Positions 1 through 8,497 of a stretch of 64,000 bases of DNA are shown here, in pieces. The stretch spans positions 1,116,001-1,180,000 of the forward strand of contig JAJNNQ010000139.1 of NCBI GenBank assembly GCA_027886175.1, in the 5' to 3' direction. Each line of letters starts with the position of its first letter. Positions within the stretch are counted from its first letter, which is position 1. Position numbers and translations under genes: made by a program. The notes beneath the pieces were generated by a model. The model saw only the letters and a program-made list of their open reading frames with translations, was not told where the DNA came from and ran no database searches. This DNA is from Phylloscopus collybita (taxonomy: Eukaryota; Chordata; Aves; Passeriformes; Phylloscopidae).

Positions 1-18
1 GCCTTTTCCACAACAGGA
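1..18 (+). repeat. Right-hand tail of a monomer cut by the window start
   Basis: These 18 bases (gccttttccacaacagga) match the end of every other monomer just before the tcactgtctag anchor, so the array continues to the left of the window. Confidence 0.95.
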
Positions 19-52
19 TCACTGTCTAGCTGATTTACAGTTGCCTCTGCGT

Positions 53-75
53 AGAGCAGCTAGAGGAGCAGCTCT
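53..75. other. Imperfect 9-bp hairpin in the monomer
   Basis: agagcagct (53-61) and agcagctct (67-75) are reverse complements with one mismatch and a 5-base loop (agagg). The sequence is repeated in essentially every monomer; a rare exception is near 35,970, where gtagagcagc becomes gttcagcagc. Whether it folds in vivo is unknown. Confidence 0.6.
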
Positions 76-109
76 GCCGGCTTTCCTGTGCTTCCGCATA
101 GCAGAGCTG
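69..109. other. Perfect 9-bp inverted repeat with 23-base loop
   Basis: cagctctgc (69-77) is the exact reverse complement of gcagagctg (101-109). Both arms are almost invariant across the array; the copy near 36,518 carries gtagagctg instead. It overlaps the 53-75 hairpin and sits partly inside the 86-163 dyad, so the three folds would compete. Confidence 0.6.
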
Positions 110-163
110 TCAAGAACGAGAAGCTGCGTTTTGCCGAGAAAGCAGCGCTTCGCGGAAGCACAG
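86..163. other. Perfect 12-bp inverted repeat, arms 54 bases apart
   Basis: ctgtgcttccgc (86-97) is the exact reverse complement of gcggaagcacag (152-163). This is the longest dyad I found in the monomer. Two common variants in the left arm are cttccgc to cttctgc and tgtgctt to tgtgttt. Both replace C by T opposite G, which would leave a G-U pair in an RNA. A minority variant in the right arm (ggaagcac to ggaaccac, for example near 5644, 6642, 7140, 15623, 18115 and 19114) breaks one pair. C-to-T changes are also the expected outcome of CpG decay at the first site, so constraint is not proven. Confidence 0.55.
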
Positions 164-266
164 CCAGCGGCGTCTTCGGTCCAGCCGCAGCTTGTGCGGA
201 GAAGCGAAAGAGAGCCGGGGAAGAACGTGGAAAGCCGAACTCGGTCGCTGCAAGCGGGTGCTGGCG
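121..266. other. CpG-dense core of the monomer
   Basis: By hand count 18 of the 29 CpGs of the monomer fall in these 146 bp. Many differences among copies here are CpG transitions: gcgaaag/gcaaaag, ccgaac/ccaaac, aacgtgg/aacatgg, tgcgga/tgtgga, tcggtcg/tcagtcg. Tiled every 499 bp, the array meets simple CpG-island thresholds for GC content and CpG ratio. Confidence 0.7.
147..159. other. Short 5-bp hairpin gcttc-gcg-gaagc
   Basis: gcttc (147-151) and gaagc (155-159) pair across a 3-base loop. Its right arm is shared with the right arm of the longer 86-163 dyad, so the two structures exclude each other. Confidence 0.45.
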
Positions 267-300
267 AACAGCTTCTGGTCACCTTGTAGAAACTGTCCCA
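255..300. other. Variable segment containing both indel sites
   Basis: All length changes in 128 monomers occur here: loss of the C at 262 (cagcttctgg to cagttctgg) and loss of one C of the run 297-299 (tgtcccagc to tgtccagc). The same segment is rich in substitutions: ttgtagaaa, ttgtacaaa, ttgtcgaaa, ttggagaaa and ttgtaaaaa all occur, as do cttctgg/cttttgg, tggtcac/tggccac and ctgtccc/ctctccc. Flanking parts of the monomer vary by substitution only. Confidence 0.8.
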
Positions 301-405
301 GCACAGTGCAGAGTCCCCGTGGCTAGTTCCTTGAAATACCTTTCCTGGCAGCAGCCCAGAGCTGTACTGAGTGCAGCAGGTGTCAGGCCGTCTCCTCTCG
401 CCGTG

Positions 406-431
406 TAGGTGCTTCTGTTTTGTGTTTGCAG
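406..431 (+). other. Pyrimidine-rich tract ending in GCAG (3' splice-site-like)
   Basis: A T/C-rich run (cttctgttttgtgtttgcag at 412-431) ends in an AG followed by cg or tg, resembling a vertebrate splice acceptor. It is preceded by gtag|gtgctt, which resembles a donor. It is conserved in practically every monomer; single exceptions include gtgtttgtag near 15,395 and ttttgagtttgcag near 41,330. No coding exon is attached to it and the implied intron would be impossibly short, so this is a sequence resemblance only. Confidence 0.4.
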
Positions 432-450
432 AGTGCAGAGAAGCCCGCGT

Positions 451-473
451 GCTTGCTGCTGCTTCCAGCAAGC
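451..473. other. Perfect 8-bp hairpin with 7-base loop
   Basis: gcttgctg (451-458) and cagcaagc (466-473) are exact reverse complements. The most frequent variant here (cttccagc to ctttcagc, as near 17,426, 18,422, 23,910, 30,395 and 32,391) changes only the loop. gctgatgc replaces gctgctgc in the loop in a few copies (near 31,888, 49,846 and 60,324). The stem is preserved in nearly all copies I looked at. Confidence 0.6.
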
Positions 474-486
474 CAAAACGCTTTTG
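474..486. other. Mini-palindrome caaaa-cgc-ttttg
   Basis: Five base pairs flank a 3-base centre, directly after the 451-473 hairpin. A rare centre variant (aaaaggctttt) occurs near 8958, and cgcctttgc occurs near 43,880 and 54,358. Confidence 0.5.
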
Positions 487-3400
487 CAGCCACTTTCCTG
501 CCTTTTCCACAACAGCATCACTGTCTAGCTGATTTACAGTTGCCTCTGCGTAGAGCAGCTAGAGGAGCAGCTCTGCCGGCTTTCCTGTGCTTCCGCATAG
601 CAGAGCTGTCAAGAACGAGAAGCTGCGTTTTGCCGAGAAAGCAGCGCTTCGCGGAAGCACAGCCAGCGGCGTCTTCGGTCCAGCCGCAGCTTGTGCGGAG
701 AAGCGAAAGAGAGCCGGGGAAGAACGTGGAAAGCCGAACTCGGTCGCTGCAAGCGGGTGCTGGCGAACAGCTTCTGGTCACCTTGTAGAAACTGTCCCAG
801 CACAGTGCAGAGTCCCCGTGGCTAGTTCCTTGAAATACCTTTCCTGGCAGCAGCCCAGAGCTGTACTGAGTGCAGCAGGTGTCAGGCCGTCTCCTCTCGC
901 CGTGTAGGTGCTTCTGTTTTGTGTTTGCAGCGTGCAGAGAAGCCCGCGTGCTTGCTGCTGCTTCCAGCAAGCCAAAACGCTTTTGCAGCCACTTTCCTGC
1001 CTTTTCCACAACAGGATCACTGTCTAGCTGATTTACAGTTGCCTCTGCGTAGAGCAGCTAGAGGAGCAGCTCTGCCGGCTTTCCTGTGCTTCTGCATAGC
1101 AGAGCTGTCAAGAACGAGAAGCTGCGTTTTGCCGAGAAAGCAGCGCTTCGCGGAAGCACAGCCAGCGGCGTCTTCGGTACAGCCGCAGCTTGTGCGGAGA
1201 AGCAAAAGAGAGCCGGGGAAGAACGTGGAAAGCCGAACTCGGTCGCTGCAAGCGGGTGCTGGCGAACAGCTTTTGGTCACCTTGTAGAAACTGTCCCAGC
1301 ACAGTGCAGAGTCCCCGTGGCTAGTTCCTTGAAATACCTTTCCTGGCAGCAGCCCAGAGCTGTACTGAGTGCAGCAGGTGTCAGGCCGTCTCTTCTCGCC
1401 GTGTAGGTGCTTCTGTTTTGTGTTTGCAGTGTGCAGAGAAGCCCGCGTGCTTGCTGCTGCTTCCAGCAAGCCAAAACGCTTTTGCAGCCACTTTCCTGCC
1501 TTTTCCACAACAGGATCACTGTCTAGCTGATTTACAGTTGCCTCTGCGTAGAGCAGCTAGAGGAGCAGCTCTGCCGGCTTTCCTGTGCTTCCGCATAGCA
1601 GAGCTGTCAAGAACGAGAAGCTGCGTTTTGCCGAGAAAGCAGCGCTTCGCGCAAGCACAGCCAGCGGCGTCTTCGGTACAGCCGCAGCTTGTGCGGAGAA
1701 GCGAAAGAGAGCCGGGGAAGAACGTGGAAAGCCAAACTCGGTCGCTGCAAGCGGGTGCTGGCGAACAGCTTCTGGTCACCTTGTAGAAACTGTCCCAGCA
1801 CAGTGCAGAGTCCCCGTGGCTAGTTCCTTGAAATACCTTTCCTGGCAGCAGCCCAGAGCTGTACTGAGTGCAGCAGGTGTCAGGCCGTCTCCTCTCGCCG
1901 TGTAGGTGCTTCTGTTTTGTGTTTGCAGCGTGCAGAGAAGCCCGCGTGCTTGCTGCTGCTTCCAGCAAGCCAAAACGCTTTTGCAGCCACTTTCCTGCCT
2001 TTTCCACAACAGGATCACTGTCTAGCTGATTTACAGTTGCCTCTGCGTAGAGCAGCTAGAGGAGCAGCTCTGCCGGCTTTCCTGTGCTTCTGCATAGCAG
2101 AGCTGTCAAGAACGAGAAGCTGCGTTTTGCCGAGAAAGCAGCGCTTCGCGGAAGCACAGCCAGCGGCGTCTTCGGTACAGCCGCAGCTTGTGCGGAGAAG
2201 CGAAAGAGAGCCGGGGAAGAACGTGGAAAGCCGAACTCGGTCGCTGCAAGCGGGTGCTGGCGAACAGCTTCTGGTCACCTTGTACAAACTCTCCCAGCAC
2301 AGTGCTGAGTCCCCGTGGCTAGTTCCTTGAAATACATTTCCTGGCAGGAGCCCAGAGCTGTACTGAGTGCAGCAGGTGTCAGGCCGTCTCCTCTCGCCGT
2401 GTAGGTGCTTCTGTTTTGTGTTTGCAGCGTGCAGAGAAGCCCGCGTGCTTGCTGCTGCTTCCAGCAAGCCAAAACGCTTTTGCAGCCACTTTCCTGCCTT
2501 TTACACAACAGGATCACTGTCTAGCTGATTTACAGTTGCCTCTGCGTAGAGCAGCTAGAGGAGCAGCTCTGCCGGCTTTCCTGTGCTTCTGCATAGCAGA
2601 GCTGTCAAGAACGAGAAGCTGCGTTTTGCCGAGAAAGCAGCGCTTCGCGGAAGCACAGCCAGCGGCGTCTTCGGTCCAGCCGCAGCTTGTGCGGAGAAGC
2701 GAAAGAGAGCCGGGGAAGAACGTGGAAAGCCGAACTCGGTCGCTGCAAGCGGGTGCTGGCGAACAGTTTCTGGTCACCTTGTAGAAACTGTCCCAGCACA
2801 GTGCAGAGTCCCCGTGGCTAGTTCCTTGAAATACCTTTCCTGGCAGCAGCCCAGAGCTGTACTGAGTGCAGCAGGTGTCAGGCAGTCTCCTCTCGCCGTG
2901 TAGGTGCTTCTGTTTTGTGTTTGCAGCGTGCAGAGAAGCCCGCGTGCTTGCTGCTGCTTCCAGCAAGCCAAAACGCTTTTGCAGCCACTTTCCTGCTTTT
3001 TCCACAACAGGATCACTGTCTAGCTGATTTACAGTTGCCTCTGCGTAGAGCAGCTAGAGGAGCAGCTCTGCCGGCTTTCCTGTGCTTCTGCATAGCAGAG
3101 CTGTCAAGAACGAGAAGCTGCGTTTTGCCGAGAAAGCAGCGCTTCGCGGAAGCACAGCCAGCGGCGTCTTCGGTCCAGCCGCAGCTTGTGCGGAGAAGCG
3201 AAAGAGAGCCGGGGAAGAACGTGGAAAGCCGAACTCGGTCGCTGCAAGCGGGTGCTGGCGAACAGCTTTTGGTCACCTTGTAGAAACTGTCCCAGCACAG
3301 TGCAGAGTCCCCGTGGCTAGTTCCTTGAAATACCTTTCCTGGCAGCAGCCCAGAGCTGTACTGAGTGCAGCAGGTGTCAGGCCGTCTCCTCTCGCCGTGT

Positions 3401-4509
3401 AGGTGCTTCTGTTTTGTGTTTGCAGCGTGCAGAGAAGCCCGCGTGCTTGCTGCTGCTTCCAGCAAGCCAAAACGCTTTTGCAGCCACTTTCCTGCCTTTT
3501 CCACAACAGGATCACTGTCTAGCTGATTTACAGTTGCCTCTGCGTAGAGCAGCTAGAGGAGCAGCTCTGCCGGCTTTCCTGTGTTTCTGCATAGCAGAGC
3601 TGTCAAGAACGAGAAGCTGCGTTTGGCCGAGAAAGCAGCGCTTCGCGGAAGCACAGCCAGCGGCGTCTTCGGTACAGCCGCAGCTTGTGCGGAGAAGCGA
3701 AAGAGAGCCGGGGAAGAACGTGGAAAGCCGAACTCGGTCGCTGCAAGCGGGTGCTGGCGAACAGCTTCTGGTCACCTTGTAGAAACTGTCCCAGCACAGT
3801 GCAGAGTCCCCGTGGCTAGTTCCTTGAAATACCTTTCCTGGCATCAGCCCAGAGCTGTACTGAGTGCAGCAGGTGTCAGGCAGTCTCCTCTCGCCGTGTA
3901 GGTGCTTCTGTTTTGTGTTTGCAGCGTGCAGAGAAGCCCGCGTGCTTGCTGCTGCTTCCAGCAAGCCAAAACGCTTTTGCAGCCACTTTCCTGCCTTTTC
4001 CACAACAGCATCACTGTCTAGCTGATTTACAGTTGCCTCTGCGTAGAGCAGCTAGAGGAGCAGCTCTGCCGGCTTTCCTGTGCTTCTGCATAGCAGAGCT
4101 GTCAAGAACGAGAAGCTGCGTTTTGCCGAGAAAGCAGCGCTTCGCGGAAGCACAGCCAGCGGCGTCTTCGGTCCAGCCGCAGCTTGTGCGGAGAAGCGAA
4201 AGAGAGCCGGGGAAGAACGTGGAAAGCCGAACTCGGTCGCTGCAAGCGGGTGCTGGCGAACAGCTTCTGGTCACCTTGTAGAAACTGTCCCAGCACAGTG
4301 CAGAGTCCCCGTGGCTAGTTCCTTGAAATACCTTTCCTGGCAGCAGCCCAGAGCTGTACTGAGTGCAGCAGGTGTCAGGCAGTCTCCTCTCGCCGTGTAG
4401 GTGCTTCTGTTTTGTGTTTGCAGCGTGCAGAGAAGCCCGCGTGCTTGCTGCTGCTTCCAGCAAGCCAAAACGCTTTTGCAGCCACTTTCCTGCCTATTCC
4501 ACAACAGCA

Positions 4510-5006
4510 TCACTGTCTAGCTGATTTACAGTTGCCTCTGCGTAGAGCAGCTAGAGGAGCAGCTCTGCCGGCTTTCCTGTGCTTCTGCATAGCAGAGCTG
4601 TCAAGAACGAGAAGCTGCGTTTTGCCGAGAAAGCAGCGCTTCGCGGAAGCACAGCCAGCGGCGTCTTCGGTCCAGCCGCAGCTTGTGCGGAGAAGCGAAA
4701 GAGAGCCGGGGAAGAACGTGGAAAGCCGAACTCGGTCGCTGCAAGCGGGTGCTGGCGAACAGTTCTGGTCACCTTGTACAAACTGTCCAGCACAGTGCAG
4801 AGTCCCCGTGGCTAGTTCCTTGAAATACCTTTCCTGGCAGCAGCCCAGAGCTATTCTGAGTGCAGCAGGTGTCAGGCAGTACCCTCTCGCCGTGTAGGTG
4901 CTTCTGTTTTGTGTTTGCAGCGTGCAGAGAAGCCCGCGTGCTTGCTGCTGCTTCCAGCAAGCCAAAACGCTTTTGCAGCCACTTTCCTGCCTTTTCCACA
5001 ACAGGA
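4510..5006 (+). repeat. 497-bp monomer carrying both 1-bp deletions
   Basis: The only copy in the window with both losses: cagttctgg near 4762 and tgtccagc near 4787. It also has ctattctgag and the unusual cagtaccctc, so it combines markers of both shortened classes and is probably a recombinant. Confidence 0.9.
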
Positions 5007-5505
5007 TCACTGTCTAGCTGATTTACAGTTGCCTCTGCGTAGAGCAGCTAGAGGAGCAGCTCTGCCGGCTTTCCTGTGCTTCTGCATAGCAGAGCTGTCA
5101 AGAACGAGAAGCTGCGTTTTGCCGAGAAAGCAGCGCTTCGCGGAAGCACAGCCAGCGGCGTCTTCGGTCCAGCCGCAGCTTGTGCGGAGAAGCGAAAGAG
5201 AGCCGGGGAAGAACGTGGAAAGCCGAACTCGGTCGCTGCAAGCGGGTGCTGGCGAACAGCTTCTGGTCACCTTGTAGAAACTGTCCCAGCACAGTGCAGA
5301 GTCCCCGTGGCTAGTTCCTTGAAATACCTTTCCTGGCAGCAGCCCAGAGCTGTACTGAGTGCAGCAGGTGTCAGGCAGTCTCCTCTCGCCGTGTAGGTGC
5401 TTCTGTTTTGTGTTTGCAGCGTGCAGAGAAGCCCGCGTGCTTGCTGCTGCTTCCAGCAAGCCAAAACGCTTTTGCAGCCACTTTCCTGCCTTTTCCGCAA
5501 CAGCA

Positions 5506-6003
5506 TCACTGTCTAGCTGATTTACAGTTGCCTCTGCGTAGAGCAGCTAGAGGAGCAGCTCTGCCGGCTTTCCTGTGCTTCTGCATAGCAGAGCTGTCAA
5601 GAACGAGAAGCTGCGTTTTGCCGAGAAAGCAGCGCTTCGCGGAACCACAGCCAGCGGTGTCTTCGGTCCAGCCGCAGCTTGTGCGGAGAAGCGAAAGAGA
5701 GCCGGGGAAGAACGTGGAAAGCCGAACTCGGTCGCTGCAAGCGGGTGCTGGCGAACAGCTTCTGGTCACCTTGTAGAAACTGTCCAGCACAGTGCAGAGT
5801 CCCCGTGGCTAGTTCCTTGAAATACCTTTCCTGGCAGCAGCCCAGAGCTATTCTGAGTGCAGCAGGTGTCAGGCAGTATCCTCTCGCCGTGTAGGTGCTT
5901 CTGTTTTGTGTTTGCAGCGTGCAGAGAAGCCCGCGTGCTTGCTGCTGCTTCCAGCAAGCCAAAACGCTTTTGCAGCCACTTTCCTGCCTTTTACACAACA
6001 GGA
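5506..6003 (+). repeat. 498-bp monomer, CC class
   Basis: Lost one C of tgtccc near 5784. It carries the linked markers ctattctgag and cagtatcc, plus ggaaccac and a CpG transition (ggtgtcttcgg near 5657). Confidence 0.9.
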
Positions 6004-7500
6004 TCACTGTCTAGCTGATTTACAGTTGCCTCTGCGTAGAGCAGCTAGAGGAGCAGCTCTGCCGGCTTTCCTGTGTTTCTGCATAGCAGAGCTGTCAAGA
6101 ACGAGAAGCTGCGTTTTGCCGAGAAAGCAGCGCTTCGCGGAAGCACAGCCAGCGGCGTCTTCGGTCCAGCCGCAGCTTGTGCGGAGAAGCGAAAGAGAGC
6201 CGGGGAAGAACGTGGAAAGCCGAACTCGGTCGCTGCAAGCGGGTGCTGGCGAACAGCTTCTGGTCACCTTGTAGAAACTGTCCCAGCACAGTGCAGAGTC
6301 CCCGTGGCTAGTTCCTTGAAATACCTTTCCTGGCAGCAGCCCAGAGCTGTACTGAGTGCAGCAGGTGTCAGGCAGTATACTCTCGCCGTGTAGGTGCTTC
6401 TGTTTTGTGTTTGCAGCGTGCAGAGAAGCCCGCGTGCTTGCTGCTGCTTCCAGCAAGCCAAAACGCTTTTGCAGCCACTTTCCTGCCTTTTCCACAACAG
6501 CATCACTGTCTAGCTGATTTACAGTTGCCTCTGCGTAGAGCAGCTAGAGGAGCAGCTCTGCCGGCTTTCCTGTGCTTCTGCATAGCAGAGCTGTCAAGAA
6601 CGAGAAGCTGCGTTTTGCCGAGAAAGCAGCGCTTCGCGGAACCACAGCCAGCGGCGTCTTCGGTCCAGCCGCAGCTTGTGCGGAGAAGCGAAAGAGAGCC
6701 GGGGAAGAACGTGGAAAGCCGAACTCGGTCGCTGCAAGCGGGTGCTGGCGAACAGCTTCTGGTCACCTTGTAGAAACTGTCCCAGCACAGTGCAGAGTCC
6801 CCGTGGCTAGTTCCTTGAAATACCTTTCCTGGCAGCAGCCCAGAGCTGTACTGAGTGCAGCAGGTGTCAGGCCGTCTCCTCTCGCCCTGTAGGTGCTTCT
6901 GTTTTGTGTTTGCAGCGTGCAGAGAAGCCCGCGTGCTTGCTGCTGCTTCCAGCAAGCCAAAACGCTTTTGCAGCCACTTTCCTGCCTTTTCCACAACAGG
7001 ATCACTGTCTAGCTGATTTACAGATGCCTCTGCGTAGAGCAGCTAGAGGAGCAGCTCTGCCGGCTTTCCTGTGCTTCTGCATAGCAGAGCTGTCAAGAAC
7101 GAGAAGCTGCGTTTTGCCGAGAAAGCAGCGCTTCGCGGAACCACAGCCAGCGGCGTCTTCGGTCCAGCCGCAGCTTGTGCGGAGAAGCGAAAGAGAGCCG
7201 GGGAAGAACGTGGAAAGCCGAACTCGGTCGCTGCAAGCGGGTGCTGGCGAACAGCTTCTGGTCACCTTGTAGAAACTGTCCCAGCACAGTGCAGAGTCCC
7301 CGTGGCTAGTTCCTTGAAATACCTTTCCTGGCAGCAGCCCAGAGCTGTACTGAGTGCAGCAGGTGTCAGGCAGTCTCCTCTCGCCGTGTAGGTGCTTCTG
7401 TTTTGTGTTTGCAGCGTGCAGAGAAGCCCGCGTGCTTGCTGCTGCTTCCAGCAAGCCAAAACGCTTTTGCAGCCACTTTCCTGCCTTTTCCACAACAGGA

Positions 7501-7998
7501 TCACTGTCTAGCTGATTTACAGTTGCCTCTGCGTAGAGCAGCTAGAGGAGCAGCTCTGCCGGCTTTCCTGTGCTTCTGCATAGCAGAGCTGTCAAGAACG
7601 AGAAGCTGCGTTTTGCCGAGAAAGCAGCGCTTCGCGGAAGCACAGCCAGCGGCGTCTTCGGTCCAGCCGCAGCTTGTGCGGAGAAGCGAAAGAGAGCCGG
7701 GGAAGAACGTGGAAAGCCGAACTCGGTCGCTGCAAGCGGGTGCTGGCGAACAGCTTCTGGTCACCTTGTAGAAACTGTCCAGCACAGTGCAGAGTCCCCG
7801 TGGCTAGTTCCTTGAAATACCTTTCCTGGCAGCAGCCCAGAGCTATTCTGAGTGCAGCAGGTGTCAGGCAGTATCCTCTCGCCGTGTAGGTGCTTCTGTT
7901 TTGTGTTTGCAGCGTGCAGAGAAGCCCGCGTGCTTGCTGCTGCTTCCAGCAAGCCAAAACGCTTTTGCAGCCACTTTCCTGCCTTTTACACAACAGGA
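7501..7998 (+). repeat. 498-bp monomer, CC class
   Basis: tgtccagc near 7778 with linked ctattctgag and cagtatcc. It is the third monomer of the 6503-8497 cassette and ends with ttttacacaac. Confidence 0.9.
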
Positions 7999-8497
7999 TC
8001 ACTGTCTAGCTGATTTACAGTTGCCACTGCGTAGAGCAGCTAGAGGAGCAGCTCTGCCGGCTTTCCTGTGCTTCTGCATAGCAGAGCTGTCAAGAACGAG
8101 AAGCTGCGTTTTGCCGAGAAAGCAGCGCTTCGCGGAAGCACAGCCAGCGGCGTCTTCGGTACAGCCGCAGCTTGTGCGGAGAAGCGAAAGAGAGCCGGGG
8201 AAGAACGTGGAAAGCCAAACTCGGTCGCTGCAAGCGGGTGCTGGCGAACAGCTTCTGGTCACCTTGTAGAAACTGTCCCAGCACAGTGCAGAGTCCCCGT
8301 GGCTAGTTCCTTGAAATACCTTTCCTGGCAGCAGCCCAGAGCTGTACTGAGTGCAGCAGGTGTCAGGCAGTCTCCTCTCGCCGTGTAGGTGCTTCTGTTT
8401 TGTGTTTGCAGCGTGCAGAGAAGCCCGCGTGCTTGCTGCTGCTTCCAGCAAGCCAAAACGCTTTTGCAGCCACTTTCCTGCCTTTTCCACAACAGGA

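Larger units (their letters stand above)
19..517 (+). repeat. Reference monomer (first complete copy, 499 bp)
   Basis: This copy is used here as the reference for positions inside the monomer. By hand count, one 499-bp period (window 1-499) contains 285 G+C (57 percent) and 29 CpG dinucleotides, with observed/expected about 0.71. I see no internal sub-periodicity, so the monomer is not itself built from a shorter repeat, apart from an 8-bp direct repeat gagcagct at 54-61 and 66-73. It carries several short inverted repeats (separate entries), a CpG-dense middle at about 121-266, a variable segment at about 255-300, and a pyrimidine-rich tract ending in AG at 406-431. There is no TATA box, AATAAA signal or Pol III A/B box pair. 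The choice of start is arbitrary because the array is a closed register. Confidence 0.95.
19..4509 (+). repeat. Array block of nine 499-bp monomers
   Basis: Monomers start at 19, 518, 1017, 1516, 2015, 2514, 3013, 3512 and 4011, all full length. The monomer at 2015 carries the rare combination ttgtacaaactctccc followed by gtgctgag. The monomer at 3512 carries tgtgtttctgc, cgtttggcc and gcatcagccc. Both reappear next to each other at 13,488-14,485. Confidence 0.9.
4510..8497 (+). repeat. Array block of eight monomers with three shortened copies
   Basis: Monomers start at 4510 (497 bp), 5007, 5506 (498), 6004, 6503, 7002, 7501 (498) and 7999. The ordered run 6503-8497 is a cassette seen again at about 15.5-17.5, 19.0-20.5 and 37.9-39.9 kb. 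Its first monomer has ccctgtagg near its end, the second has acagatgcc, the third has the CC deletion with ctattctgag and cagtatcc, and the fourth has ttgccactgcg. Confidence 0.9.

Noticed and set aside
172..190. CENP-B box-like sequence (ttcggtccagccgca)
   Set aside because: It matches ttcg, the central a and cg but lacks the final gg of the essential core, so two of nine core bases are wrong. No better match was seen on either strand.
214..260. G-quadruplex
   Set aside because: Only one GGGG and one GGG run lie close together, with the other G runs of two, which is insufficient for a standard quadruplex.
19..517. SINE or tRNA-derived monomer
   Set aside because: No usable Pol III A-box/B-box pair, no poly(A) or simple-repeat tail and no target-site duplications; monomers abut directly.
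19..517. LTR or DNA transposon fragment as the monomer source
   Set aside because: No terminal inverted repeats or LTR-type ends and no transposase or polymerase motifs in any frame.
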